Translations under genes and position numbers: made by a program
NCBI RefSeq assembly: GCF_021018805.1
Contig: NC_086249.1
Coordinates: 78,518,472 to 78,582,471 of the forward strand
DNA length: 64,000 nucleotides
DNA from: Prinia subflava
Lineage: Eukaryota; Chordata; Aves; Passeriformes; Cisticolidae
Direction: 5' to 3'
The notes under the pieces: model-generated
Told to the model about the DNA's origin: nothing
Database searches by the model: none
What the model saw: only the letters and a program-made list of their open reading frames with translations
Shown: one piece after another, positions 21,326 to 33,452 of the stretch
Position numbering within the stretch: the first letter of the stretch is position 1
How the letters are laid out: each line of letters begins with the position of its first letter

Positions 21326-24300
21326 CTATATGTGTCCATGAAGAGTCCTGCTTGGAGGTCACACCATGACCCTAAATAGGAATGAAAGATAAACGAGTCG
21401 TAATGCAACCTTGTAAACACTGGAATATACTTGATGGAATATCCCGTCAAGATCTCTTCAAGAAACAAGGTGGAAACCATACAGGAGTGTCTGAAGTAAT
21501 TTGTACTTCTTGGTTTAAGAAATTCTGCATTCAAAAACCATCATTAAGAATAACACTTTTTCATTAGAAAATGTCAATTTCTTTGAAATTAAGCTCTGTG
21601 TAGGAAAAAAGTAGTTTGAAATAACCTTCTGATTCAAAAGTTTTCTAGAAGACTTTTAAGTGGTCAAATATGTCATGTTGACATTTTTAATAAAAAGTTC
21701 CAAGTTTGGCTCCAGTTCAAAATAATTCTCCATTATGTGCTGAATAAGAACTGTTTATAAAATCTAAACCTTAAAAAATGCTTTAAAAATTACTGGAATT
21801 ATATGTGGCATTTTACCCATCCACATTTTTTCCTGCAGTTCATCAGTCTGCACAAGTTCTGCAATCCTGAGAGAAACCAGGCACTGGACATTTGTGTTGT
21901 TGGGGTAATATCTGTCCTGCTAGGCTATCCTTACCGTGATGGTGTCCAGTAGAAAAGATTTCATTAGGAAAGCTCTTGTATTTTATATTTTGGAAGGTTA
22001 CTCATAAAATCAACTTTTTATTCTGCCCTTCTCAACATTTTTAGGTAGTTTCTGAGATCTGAGAAAGCATGATCTTATTTCAGAATTAGGTCCAACCTCA
22101 AAAATGAACACTAAACAAAACACTTTAAATCTTTGCAATCTGCTTAAAAAGTACGAAATATGTATCTGCCTCATGACCTTCCAGAGTGTTTACTCCTAGT
22201 TAAAGATATTCCTACAGTGAGAATTTACAAGCATAAGAAAATAAAATAATAACAAATCATTACTACTAAAGCATAATGATGTGTACTTATTTTACTCTTT
22301 CTTCCTTTAGACCAGATAAAATAAACAAGGAAGCCGCTGACCTCACCCTCCAGAAGTGTTTTCTAGTTGTCAAAATCATTCTAGAAGAATCTTGTTTTTT
22401 CTTTTTTTTTCTTTTTAATAAGATGGTGTTTTATTTTAATGATGTTTTGAAATTCCTTTTTAGCCAAAAAGAAATCTTGTTAACGGTGGAAGAAAATTCA
22501 AATCCTGATGATAATATCCTTGACAAGTCTGTGCTTCTCTGGAGTAAATGAGATTTTAGTGTGTTTTCTTTAATTTTCTCTTTTCGTATTTCTGAAGAAT
22601 AAAAACTGGTTTCTAATGAATCTCTGATCCTTTTTCCCCCTTGTTATATTATTACTCTTACTAAGAAAATTCCCATAAATGTATATCTTCTTTTTCATAT
22701 CTTCCTAAGAAGTAAAAAAGCATTTTACAATGATTTCTATGGTCATCTTTTCAGTCTGAATTACTGCTTGTTTCCACAATATACAGGTTAATTAATGACA
22801 TTTGGATTTTATTCTTTAAGCTCCTTTAAAGTGCACATATTTATTTCATATATCTGTATGTGTTCTAGCACAAACGATATCTAAAATAAGCAAATCAGTA
22901 AAGCTAAAAGTAGAAAGATGCTTTATATCAAAGAGCTCAGCACGGAGTGTCAACAATGCAGTAAATATTACAGAAGGATAACAACAAAGGAGAAACTCAT
23001 GGCTCTAGTTAACAAAAACATGCAGTTGTACTCGTGCAAGTGCGTAAGGCAGATATCATAAATACCTTTTGTGTTCTTTTGGGAAATGCTGGTCATTTAA
23101 TAGCTCAACTGGGCACGATGCTCACACCCTCAGGAGCACCGAGTGAAAGCTTCCAAATGAGTAAGCAGTATTCTATCCTCTCCTAGATGAGTGAGGCTTT
23201 TCTGGTCAGTGTTTTTGGATTTAGCTGAAGAAAATGTTGCCAGTCAAGAAGTAATGAGATGTATCTATAATTAGAGATCTCAGAATCACAAATTGAGGCT
23301 GTTTAAAGCTTGGAAGAACAAGAACAAAGATAGAGCAGGTAACTCTATGTGCAAGGAATTTCTACATTTGTAATTTATTTTTTTCTTTGAAGACAGTGCT
23401 GAGGAAGTCTCAGTAAGGGTTTATTAGAAATATTGCCCTACAGGTTGTGTCTTCACAGATAATTTGTCTATAATACTATAGAAGGGAAGGAGTCAAGAAA
23501 CAAATAAGGGTAAGAAGGATCTTCTAATACTTCCAACCTAGCTGCAAGCACAGGGAGTACTCTCTATTCTCTTAACTTAGTAACATGGATAAGATATTGT
23601 TGTTTTACAGGCAATGATGAAGGATATATTCTCTTATGACCATTGTCAGTCTTGTGGTAACAACAAAGACATCACTCTCATTGTGTTCTCACACAAAGTT
23701 CCCCAAGATGTGCATTACAACTCCTCAGAGTGTGCAGGGTGTGTGTGCTCCTGCTCATTCTCTAGCAGAGAAAGGTACCATGGCTACAGGACACAGTATA
23801 TTGCATCCTGTGAAAAAAGATACCATTTCCTCTAGGCTCCTAGGCTTAAAATCTCCACAAGGTAATAGACTGTCCTGCATGCTCTGTATGTTTCCACTAA
23901 TTACTCCTTGCAAGATCTGGATGGGTAGATTGCTCGCAACTAAAAATGAAATGAAAATGTGACTTCCCAACAGAATAACTTACAAATATTATTCTAAATT
24001 GGCATATCCAAAACACTCTCTTTCAAGGGAAAAGAGATTTGCAGAGCAAAAGACAAGGGGAAACTCATGCAACCTTTTTTTCCTGACTCCCATCATTATT
24101 GCTGTTATGCAGAGGATTTTATGGTTTGGGGATTTTTTTAACTGTAAGCTTCCTGCTAAGACTAAGGTATGTGAAGATGGCAGATGAGCTCTGACAGTGT
24201 CTTCAAAATTCATATATTTGATATTGTTAATGCTATTCCTAGATGCTTTCGGTACTCCTGATTTTACAAGTTGTATTCTCTTTATTCATTATGGGCAATT

Positions 24301-27300
24301 CTTGCTTCAATTTTATCTTCTGTTGAATATTTTGTTCCTATTTTTAACAGTATACTTGTGCCTGGAGGAAAAAACAGTACAAGGAGTTTTGATGGATTTC
24401 TTGAAATGAATAGTAATTCTTCATGATACATTGCTACCTTTTGTTAAGAATTTAGCCTAAAGTTGATGCAATTTACTTAGACTCTGAAAAGGAGCGCTCC
24501 GACAATGCTGCTTAATTAATAATGGGGTTATGGATAAGGAATGCTTATTTAGCTTCATTTTAAGGATGTTAATATTTGAAAGTCTTTAGAATAATTTTCT
24601 TGCTAGATTGTCAAAATGTGGCCTTTAATCTATGACTATTCCCTAAAATGGTACCACTAACATGGAAAAAAAAAAATCCAGCTGAAAAAAACATTAATAT
24701 TTATGAGCAATCTATTGGGCAAACACTACAGGAAATTGGTGTCACTGAATATATTTGTACCATGTATGTGACCCAGCCTTTCTCCACCCATAGTTAGTCA
24801 CAGAACAAAAAATCTTCTGAATTCAGTTTTTATTGTATCTATTTACAGTATCTATATCTTGCTCAGTCTTAAGACAACATAGAAGGAAGTTCCGCTAATG
24901 GAAAATTCATGTGGTTTTTGGAAGCAGCAGAGTTTGTACGAATTTCTGAAGCAATAGTGATTTTAGTGGAAGCAGACCCCTGCAGAAAATGTTTGAAAAT
25001 TCTTCCATCATGTTCTTGGATAGGAACAGGTATAGAAATTCCCTCTGCTTGCACTAATATCTCCAAAGAAAATGTAATTTATCTATTGCTCTGACTTGAA
25101 TTAACTCATGATATTGGTGGAAAGATGACAGAGTACTAATAATATTGTATTTTTATATATAAATACATAGAAGAAAAATGGATGATAAAAGAGAATTCAG
25201 TTCAAAGGAAAAGACATGCTGACTTTGATGTTTCCCACTGGTACAGATCCATTTACCACGATGGGCCTTTCTGAAGGGTTTCTTTTATTATTTAGTCTTC
25301 CAACATTAGGATATTTTTTCAGTTGAAACCATTCAGATTGGCATACCGAATCTTGATATTGTTTTAATATCTATTTAGCAAGAACAGAATTCTCTGATCA
25401 ATTGGTATAGCTGGTGATCCTTTTATCCATGTCTATCTGGGACAAGTTCAGCAATTTTAAGGGATATAACTTACCTGTAAATTGTTCATGTAAGGATCCG
25501 AGATGAGTGTTTTATATACAAACATATATAAAAACATTTATATATGAATATACACATATGTCAGTATACACATGTTCACATATCAGTGGATCAGAAGGGG
25601 GAGCTCAGAAAACGGTAGGAAAGAGGTAAGAAAGTGTGCATTTAAATCTCCATCACCTCTCAGATACATACACAACTGCATCTCTTGTATCAAAGAATCT
25701 TTAGGCCTCTAATTGCATGTGTACACTGAGTAAACCCCATATCTCATGGACTAGCAGGATAAAGGTACTTTTAGGTTTTTCCTGATTGCTCACACAGTTT
25801 AAAAAAGCCTCTGGCTTGCAGGTAGCCTGTCCCATTTGGGTCAATAAGGAAAAATCCGTAGTTTGTGAGCATGCTGGAGGGTACATACACATGGAGTCTG
25901 GAAAGATCACACGATGAAGGTCCCTGCCTGAAGTTCCTGTCTTCAAAAGCAAATGCCTCACTAGGCAGTGTGGCCTGATCCAAGTTCCACCACTCATATG
26001 CTCCATGTCCTCCACCCCTCATCTACCGGAGCCTTTGCTACAGACTGGAGGAGCTTTTCAACAAGGAGGGTGGGAGCTATCTGTGCAGGAGAGGGAAGAG
26101 ACAGTATTCCAGGAGACAGAACAAGGAGGCCAGTGCATGGCAGTGAGCTGAAACATGACCCTCTGGATGAAAGGACATCAAAAGTATAAAAAGAATGTTT
26201 TTTCTCATGTCCTTGAGGATAATGGTACAACACCTAGAGTGGTTGTAGAGCTGAAGGTTTTCCCTCAGTACAGAGCACCAGCTCTTCATGGACTTCCACC
26301 ATTCTCTTCCACATCTTGGAAGATGTGGAAAGATGTGCACTTTGCCAGAGAATTGTGCCCAGTGTGTAGGAATCTATCTGACTCCTAAACCTCTTTCTGT
26401 GGCAGATCTCCTATGTGTACTGTCAGTTGCTCAGAAATTGCAAGACTCTTCTTGTGCAGAAAGGTTTACTTCTTTTGGGTACTTATACCCATGGGTTTTG
26501 ATCAGGTTGCTGAGGACTGTCCTATGTGCATATGCAAGAGTGAAGTGAGCACTTTCAGAGCTGAACTTTTTCTCATCTTAGTTGACATTTTCATCCCACT
26601 TGTATTTTTTGTCTTGTGCAGCCATGCCTCAGTTGTGGCTCTATGCAGTCCCTATTCCCCCTCCTAAGAAGGGACTTACAGCTGGCTTAGAGTCACACGG
26701 AACCAGTCCTCTGTGTCCTCTGATTCACTAGTGAGGGAAGTTCTCCCACCTAAGGTTTCTGAAGACTTCTGCTCTTCCTTATACCCCTCTAGCCTCACAA
26801 GTGTCAGCAATCACAGCATGCTTATTCACAGCTTGCAAATCTTTCACACAGACACAGTGTGGTGGGCTTAGGGGATGTTTTTGTGGAACAAATGAAATGT
26901 ACATGTTGAAATGTGTTTGTAAAGAGTGATGCAAGGGTTTGGGGATCAGGGGTTTTGTGAGGTCATGCATGAAGTGCGGTGAAGTCAGGCTACTGCTCAG
27001 GTACCTAAAATGCCCAGCTGTTTTTTGCTGAAACAGCTTTAATGAAAGCTCAAAAAATTGAATTTTGAATTTAATTTTTGGAAACAATTTTATAGTCTTT
27101 TTAAAAAAATTAAAATCATCTTGGAAAATTATGATTTCAACCCAAAAACTTTTATCTTTAGCCCTTGGAGAATGAATCTGTTTGAGCTGATTCTGCTACC
27201 CTTTCTAAGCTTGGCTCTTTACACCTTACATGGCAGTAAGATAGTGGTTAGTTAATACACAGTGAAATGTCAGACAATGCATGTGCATATCCATAAGCAC

Positions 27301-29106
27301 AGACAGAACCGTTAAAAGGAAAAAAGAATAATGAACAATAAATGAAAGCCCAGAGCACTAAATTCTGCACTTTTACTTACAATAATTAATGTATTACCTC
27401 AAAGATAGATTAACTGTTCCATTAGACCCCGCATATACTTGGGTGTCATTATCATCAGTGTAAAATAATAAGTCTGGCCTGAAAGACTATTTTTTTGTTT
27501 AAACAAATGAGCAGAAAAGCACATCCATATCACAGTGTTGCACATGGAAACAAACACAAGTGTGAGTCTGTTACTTTTCTTTTTGTTTCATATATATTTT
27601 CTCTGCTCATTCTTCTTTCATACACTTTTTGAAGAAGAGACTCTGGTTTTGCCTTTCATTCAACCCAGCTTTTAGAGGAGATTTCAGAAGTAAATGGAAA
27701 TGCAGTGTATTAAAAACAAAGTCTAGTTACAGGAAAGATAAAACGTAAGTACTGCTTGCCAAAACTGTTGTGAAGAATTAAGTGTGCAAATTTATTCCAC
27801 TGCTTGCATATGTATGATTTCTTAATATGGCAAAATCTACCCATTGATACTGGAGTGTCAACCACTGTAGTGAATTAAAAAAAAAAAAGAAGGAAAAAAA
27901 AGAAAAAAGGAGGAGCGCTCCAACAAACCTTTAATAACTTCTCAAATACAACAATAGCAACAATAAAAATGAAGAAATTCCCTTTCCATTTCTTTCCTTC
28001 ACAGCAGAGATAGCTGGCAGTAGCTCAGGCTGAGCAAAGGACTGTCTTCCACTTGGACATATAATCCAGCATTCCCTGCCAAGAACAAGGTAAATATCTA
28101 GCCATATATTATTGATGTCACTATATCCCAATATAACTAAAATATTATCAGTCTACTGGATATTTAATTAATATAGAACCACATTTTGTGCTAGTCCATG
28201 GTGTCAGTCCAAATGAAATTCACAAAATCAATGTGAAATTTGAAATAGCAAGCCTAGTGAAAGTATGAGTCAGATTTAGCAGATCTTGGAACAGGGAATA
28301 TCAGAAAGTGAATAAACTACTGCATAAAATGAATCCCATTAGTGGGGATAAGGTTTGGGAAACTTTGTGGAAGCACTGAACTTACTTATTGAGACTTTAG
28401 GAACCAAAGGACACAAAACTTAGATTCGTGATATACTTGGATATGAAGAAATTCTCAATCAGAACACAAACAGGAACTGAATTGTAAACCCCTTTCTTTA
28501 AATACTTCAGCTCCCTGATTTCTTTTCTGTTTTGTACCTGTAAGTCACTAAACCCTCGTAAACTCTGTAAGCCCTGAACCCTCTTAACAGATGGGAGTTT
28601 GCAGACTGACACTTCTTCCCTTTCCCTCCTTTCTCTGATCACAGAGACAGCCTCCCAGTGACACCGTCAGCCAGTGAGTAAGAGATTTTGGATGCCTTTA
28701 CTTTTAACCAGCACTGCACTATTCTCAAGAGAGTCCTACAGGCTTAGTGGGACAAAATGTTGCACAATGACAGTTCATTAGAATGGACCATTTGCTGGCA
28801 TTGTACAGTTGATAAAAGCACCGGAATCTTGTAGCAAATATGATGAATGTATTTTTGTTCCTCAAAAGGGGAAGAAGAACTGCTCATATTTATGACTATC
28901 TGCGATCTCAAACATGATATTTCATAAAAAATGAATATCCTTAATACAAGAGATGATGAGAAGAGATTGATTTTTGAGTTTTTGAAATTCAGATAAAAAG
29001 CGATGTATACATTCAGAACTGATATACTAAATAATACAGTTTTTCCTCTCTCAAATACATGGGCAACTTGATACACAGAATATCTGCTGTTCTATGGTAG
29101 TCTAAG
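21326..29106. other. long AT-rich non-coding stretch
   Basis: About 7.8 kb without a gene or transposon I can support. Low-complexity patches include poly-T near 22400, TATA-rich sequence at 25510-25570 and A-rich sequence at 27874-27910. The cluster of overlapping frames at 25700-26670 occurs on both strands at once and reflects locally fewer stop codons, not a recognisable gene. Confidence 0.5.
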
Positions 29107-29136
29107 CTAGTAACTAACTAATCAGTTAGTTACTAG
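29107..29136. repeat. perfect 13-bp inverted repeat with 4-base loop
   Basis: 'ctagtaactaact' (29107-29119) and 'agttagttactag' (29124-29136) are exact reverse complements around 'aatc'. It could form a short hairpin or cruciform. There is no T-run or gene end beside it. Confidence 0.9.
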
Positions 29137-29167
29137 TGGAGCCTGAATGAAAAGTGATAAAATTAGC

Positions 29168-29175
29168 TGACGTCA
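29168..29175. promoter_or_regulatory. full CRE-type TGACGTCA motif
   Basis: A perfect 8-bp palindromic cAMP-response element, located 32 bases after the inverted repeat at 29107-29136. Intact CpG-containing CREs are uncommon in CpG-poor DNA, but an isolated site without a promoter is weak evidence of function. Confidence 0.3.
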
Positions 29176-29267
29176 CAAGACATGTTCTGCAAACTGTAGA
29201 GAATGTAGTTCTTAAATATATGTGTCATTAACTTTTGTCAGTCATCTCCTCTACTGCCACCTTTATT

Positions 29268-29312
29268 ATAGAATCATAGTCTCGTAAAACAAACATTCTA
29301 TCCCACTTCCAG
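29268..29312 (-). repeat. possible very short CR1 tail remnant
   Basis: 'atagaatcatagtctcgtaa' resembles the reverse complement of the CR1 3' end ('atcatagaatcatagaatcg'). Similarity fades within about 40 bases. It could be a heavily truncated insertion or chance. Confidence 0.3.
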
Positions 29313-32239
29313 CAATTATAGCCTCTTAATAAGAAATTTGTAAAACGTTCTACTATAAAAGTGCAATAGAAAATTCTGGCTCCAAACTTTGCTCAATATA
29401 ATCATAACCACTTTTTGTTTATTACTTGCTACTGTGTGTTCCTGAAATACTTGGCTTTGGGTGGTGATGGTTAGGTGAGTGCACTGTATATAGTTCAAGG
29501 CCTTGGAATACTGATGGTACTGAGTTACCCAGGAAGAAAATAGGAAGAGATAATAGTTTTAGTTTTGTCACCTAATATAGCACAGGCATATTTATTACAT
29601 TAATTAACTTTGCGGAGTTTAATAGAATTTTATTTGGAAAGTTACACTTTTTTTCTACTTTCAGAGCTATAACAGTATTTATGTTTGCAGATTAGAAAAC
29701 AAGAACAGTTTGTCTGGATTTGATTCAAGTCTTTATAATCCTGTTATACACATTTTTCTCCCCTGCGTTCATAAAAAGCTGCAAGTTGATAAACATCACT
29801 TGCTTGGCACAGATCAGCCATTTTCCAGGCCATATACCTGAGAAAAGTACAATCCACAAGCCAAGTGCAGCAGGTATTTTAGGTCATAAAATGGAATCTC
29901 CATTTTATGTGTCTCCAACCTCCTCTAATCAAAATGGAACAACATCCCTTGCTATGTACACTGGGTTTAATACCATATGGTAGCTGATTGAAGAAGAGGT
30001 AAACTTCTGGAAGTTCATCAGCACAGCCCCTAAACAGCTCTGGTCAGCTCCATGGGATGAAGCAGGGGAGATCTGCTCTACTACTCCCAGCCCTTCATCT
30101 CCCCTATATCCTCAAACTTTGAATGTTTGTGCTGGGAACACTGAAGACATGTAAAGAATATCTGTAAAATGCTGGTGGCTTATTTTCTTCATGGAACAAG
30201 CTGCCCAGCCGTGTCTTTTTTTCTTCTTTTGATGCTTGTTGACAAAAACTAATACACAAAGCAGACAGAGGTATCTCTATTTCTGGCACTCTCAGCACAA
30301 GCTGAGATGATGAAAGGATGGTTAAGAGGCATCTGACTAAGACAGTTATTTTAAACAACAGAACTACAAGTGGACATTTCTGTGCCTGTCATGTTACCTA
30401 GGGCTTTAAACTAACTTGAAATATCAATTTCCATGTACTGAAGAGAAACAGAGAATGTCCATCATGCCAGCTTTCAGAAAAATTGGGGTTTTAAAATTAA
30501 AATATAAAATATTTTAAATTTATTTTATAATCAATTAAAATATTAAAATATATTGCAAATACTATGAGCTCCCTTTTCACTTCTTCCACAAATTATTCAT
30601 TCAGATATATAATGAATTGGATAGAAACTACTTGTGAATGATGTTCTATTGGGAATATGTTGTGCAGTAGGATTTATCAGCTGATGGCATAGTGTGTAAG
30701 GTCATATTTTAGAAAATGTTCCACTGGACAAAATTTCTGATGCTGAGTGCTTACATGCCTTGCTGTGTCCTCTTCTGTGCACTTGAATAACTACTGTGGC
30801 AAAGATTTACTGGATACCTAGAGTCTGTGTGCTCAGTAGAAGGTGCTACCCTACTATCTATCCCCTACTCCAAGCCTCCAAACTAATTTGCAAGTATGAA
30901 TCACTCCTGATCTACTGTTTCTCAGATTTCTGGACAGTGTAAAATATCAGTCTCAAAGCATCTGCATCTCTAAACTCTAAATACCAAACTTTTCTTAATT
31001 AACTTTGATTACCTCACTGCTTAAAACGATACTGAAAGAAGGAATATAAGAGCTAGGGAACTGTTCATAACATAAATCAACATACTTTCTGTACTGAACA
31101 CCTTCTGTTAAAGCTCACATTCTGTACTTAGAGACTCATGCATTTTTAGTCTTCCTTTCAGGACAAATTTCAGGCAAATAGACAGAGTGACATTTAAACT
31201 TCTAAAATCATTAATCTACATTTTAACCAGTTGAAGTTTCACTTCTATTCTGTTTGTCTTCTCTTTTAGTTTCAATTCCCAAGGTCATATTCATCAGTTT
31301 CCAAAGGCTTGGCTTTTTTTTGCAGCAAGATAGATGAAGAGCTAAATGATTATTTTGTAGTAAGAAGATGAAAGTTAGATGAACCTTGACATATCACTCA
31401 GGGTTTAATTCAGCAGTGAATTCATATCATCAGGATTTATCTACTTTAGAAACTAAACAGTTAACCTAATCATCTCTTTTTATTACTAATTTAGAAAAGC
31501 TTTTTTTCCTAAGTACACTCTCACTTTTCTGAATTCACTGCATGTGACCTGCATCTTTTGTCCACTGCACCATTACCAGCAGCTAATCCCTCTTATTTAT
31601 TGATAATTGGACAAAACTGAACAACATGCCAACTCCTGAAAACTGAACACCACTAAGACCTCTATTCAGGTTTTCCCCCAAAACCACATTAGTTTCCAAG
31701 TTAACTTCCTTTGTGGAATATCAATGGGAAAAGAGTTTGCAATTCTCTCATGGGTTAGGAATTCCACTAATTCTAACTTTCACATTGCATAACTGTGTGA
31801 GATGTACTGGGGCTCAAAAATGAACACAGGAATGAGAAAGGAAAAACTCATTTAATATTTTGTTAATCAGTTTGGAACTTGCCATGTTTCCTTGAAAACA
31901 AATATTCATTGTTAGAGTCATATTGGTCAATGGGTAAGAGGTGATTAAGGAATCCGTATTTGTGAAATGTGGCCCAGTTCTTAAACTTTTAATCACATTT
32001 TTCATCATTATTTCTTTTGTCAACCACAACTTGCATTACTAACGCTTTGTCATTCATGACCACCTATTCATGATAATGTTGAACTTCTTACAACCATGTG
32101 TAACTGGCAAGCATGTTTCTCTACAGGTTTATGTAAGTCAATTGCTTGGTGCACAGCACACAAATACACACTGGGTAGAAAAAAAAATAAACAAAACCCC
32201 TGCTTTTGAAAAAATTATAGTTATCACCAGTTTTCAAGC
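29313..32239. other. AT-rich non-coding stretch
   Basis: Includes an almost pure A/T segment at 30486-30560 (alternating AAAATATT and TTTTAAA elements), which may bend or unwind easily. No gene or recognised transposon. Confidence 0.55.
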
Positions 32240-32800
32240 CCCCTGAATGGGAACTCCCCCTGGAAAAGACTGCAATTTAGAAGCAGTAGCAACTGCCATG
32301 CTGAACTTCCCCTTCAGCAAAATTTTCTTTTATGCTTTTCTTGATTTGCCCCATCGCTGTACAGCCTTTCAAATACCCAGCTATACTGATCTAAAGTCTA
32401 GAGATGAAGCCATAAGCCTCCCCTTGCAGAAACCAGGGAAGAGAATAGAATCCCTGTGTGGCATTTGACAAGACTGTCTGTGTGTGAAGTCCCACACTGC
32501 AGTACCCAAGCAATTTGGGAGTGGGTTATCTTTGGAGCAGGAGGTACTGCATATGGGCTTATTAGTCCTGTCTGTCAGGGCTATGCTACTTTAATGTGGT
32601 TTTGTGGCTCCTGCGTCACATGCTTGTGTTCGCGCTGCACAGACTCGGCAGCTTGCTCCGAGCGCACCAGAGTGCGTCCAACACAGCCTTTCATTGTGAG
32701 GCACAGACATATTCCAAGGATCCCTGCTTGCCATTACTCAATTTGGGAAATGGATACGAGTAATTTTTCTGTAGTGAGGCTGGCTTTTAGCTAGGGAATT
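32240..32800. promoter_or_regulatory. GC/CpG-richer block, candidate conserved element
   Basis: Between about 32610 and 32680 CpGs cluster ('ctgcgtca', 'ttcgcgctg', 'actcggca', 'tccgagcgcac', 'gtgcgtcc'), clearly above the surroundings. The block has two plus-strand frames (32247-32468 and 32456-32794), neither recognisable. It may be an enhancer, a small CpG-rich promoter or an old unrecognised repeat. It lacks a TATA box or coding sequence that would support a specific call. Confidence 0.3.
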
Positions 32801-33262
32801 TAGGAAGAAGCATCACGCAGTGATCATTCAGAAGCAGATGAAAAGAATCTTCTCCATCACCATTTTTTTTTTCCTCTGTCAGCTTCCCTGGCAGGAAATC
32901 ATGTCTCACTTTTAACAAATAGATTTTTTTTAAAGAAAAAGTGGCTGTTCCCAAACATACAGTCTTGTATGAAGGGGCAGAAAGAAATGTTATTTACACA
33001 TGGTGTGAAACGGAGTAATTTATGTGTTTTACTCTTGCAAATAATTTCAATCATATATTCAGAGCATATCGCCATTGTCTGTTGACTTTAATTTCAAAAA
33101 TTGGAAAGTATAATGGCTTTTCTTTTCATTTACAGGGGGAATGAATGGTATTGTTAGGGTTTATTTAAGGAGAACCTGGAGTGTCTCCATAACACAGCAT
33201 GCATATCTGCAAAAGCCAAGAATGGGCCCTTGCCCTCTAGCTCTGAGAGGAGAGATGTTGCC

Positions 33263-33270
33263 AATAAAGA

Positions 33271-33296
<26 letters not shown>
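33263..33296 (+). repeat. AATAAA followed by poly-A (24 bases)
   Basis: AATAAA at 33263-33268 precedes 24 A residues starting at 33273. The four-base gap is too short for normal cleavage and polyadenylation (usually 10-30 bases), so this may be a simple A tract next to a chance AATAAA and not a retroposed mRNA end. Confidence 0.85.
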
Positions 33297-33301
<5 letters not shown>

Positions 33302-33367
33302 AATAATCTCACAGGGCTAAAGACATAAATATGATCAAATCCTTTAGTTATTTTATGTTGACAGGCT

Positions 33368-33452
33368 GTGTGACTCCAGTATGGAGTTTCATTAATTTAC
33401 ATGAGCAGAAATAGTAATTCACATTACTCTCAATGAAGTCAATGGTAGAAGA
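33368..33452. repeat. possible ancient amniote repeat relic
   Basis: 'gactccagtatggagtttca', 'ttaatttaca' and 'attactctcaatgaagtcaatgg' resemble the palindromic old repeats that contain 'attgaagtcaatgg'. This is similar in kind to the pieces at 9800 and 10225. The match is weak and recalled from memory. Confidence 0.3.

Noticed and set aside
22276..22551. Exon-like frame after a pyrimidine tract ending in 'tcctttag'
   Set aside because: The acceptor is plausible, but no good donor follows and the frame runs into a poly-T stretch giving poly-Phe. Insufficient for an exon call.
25700..26670. Dense cluster of overlapping frames on both strands
   Set aside because: Simultaneous openness in many frames and absence of any domain indicate low stop density, not a gene.
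24491..27921. Palindrome GGAGCGCTCC at both 24491-24500 and 27912-27921
   Set aside because: Only the 10-mer and a following 'aca(a)' resemble each other. The flanks are unrelated, so this is probably chance.
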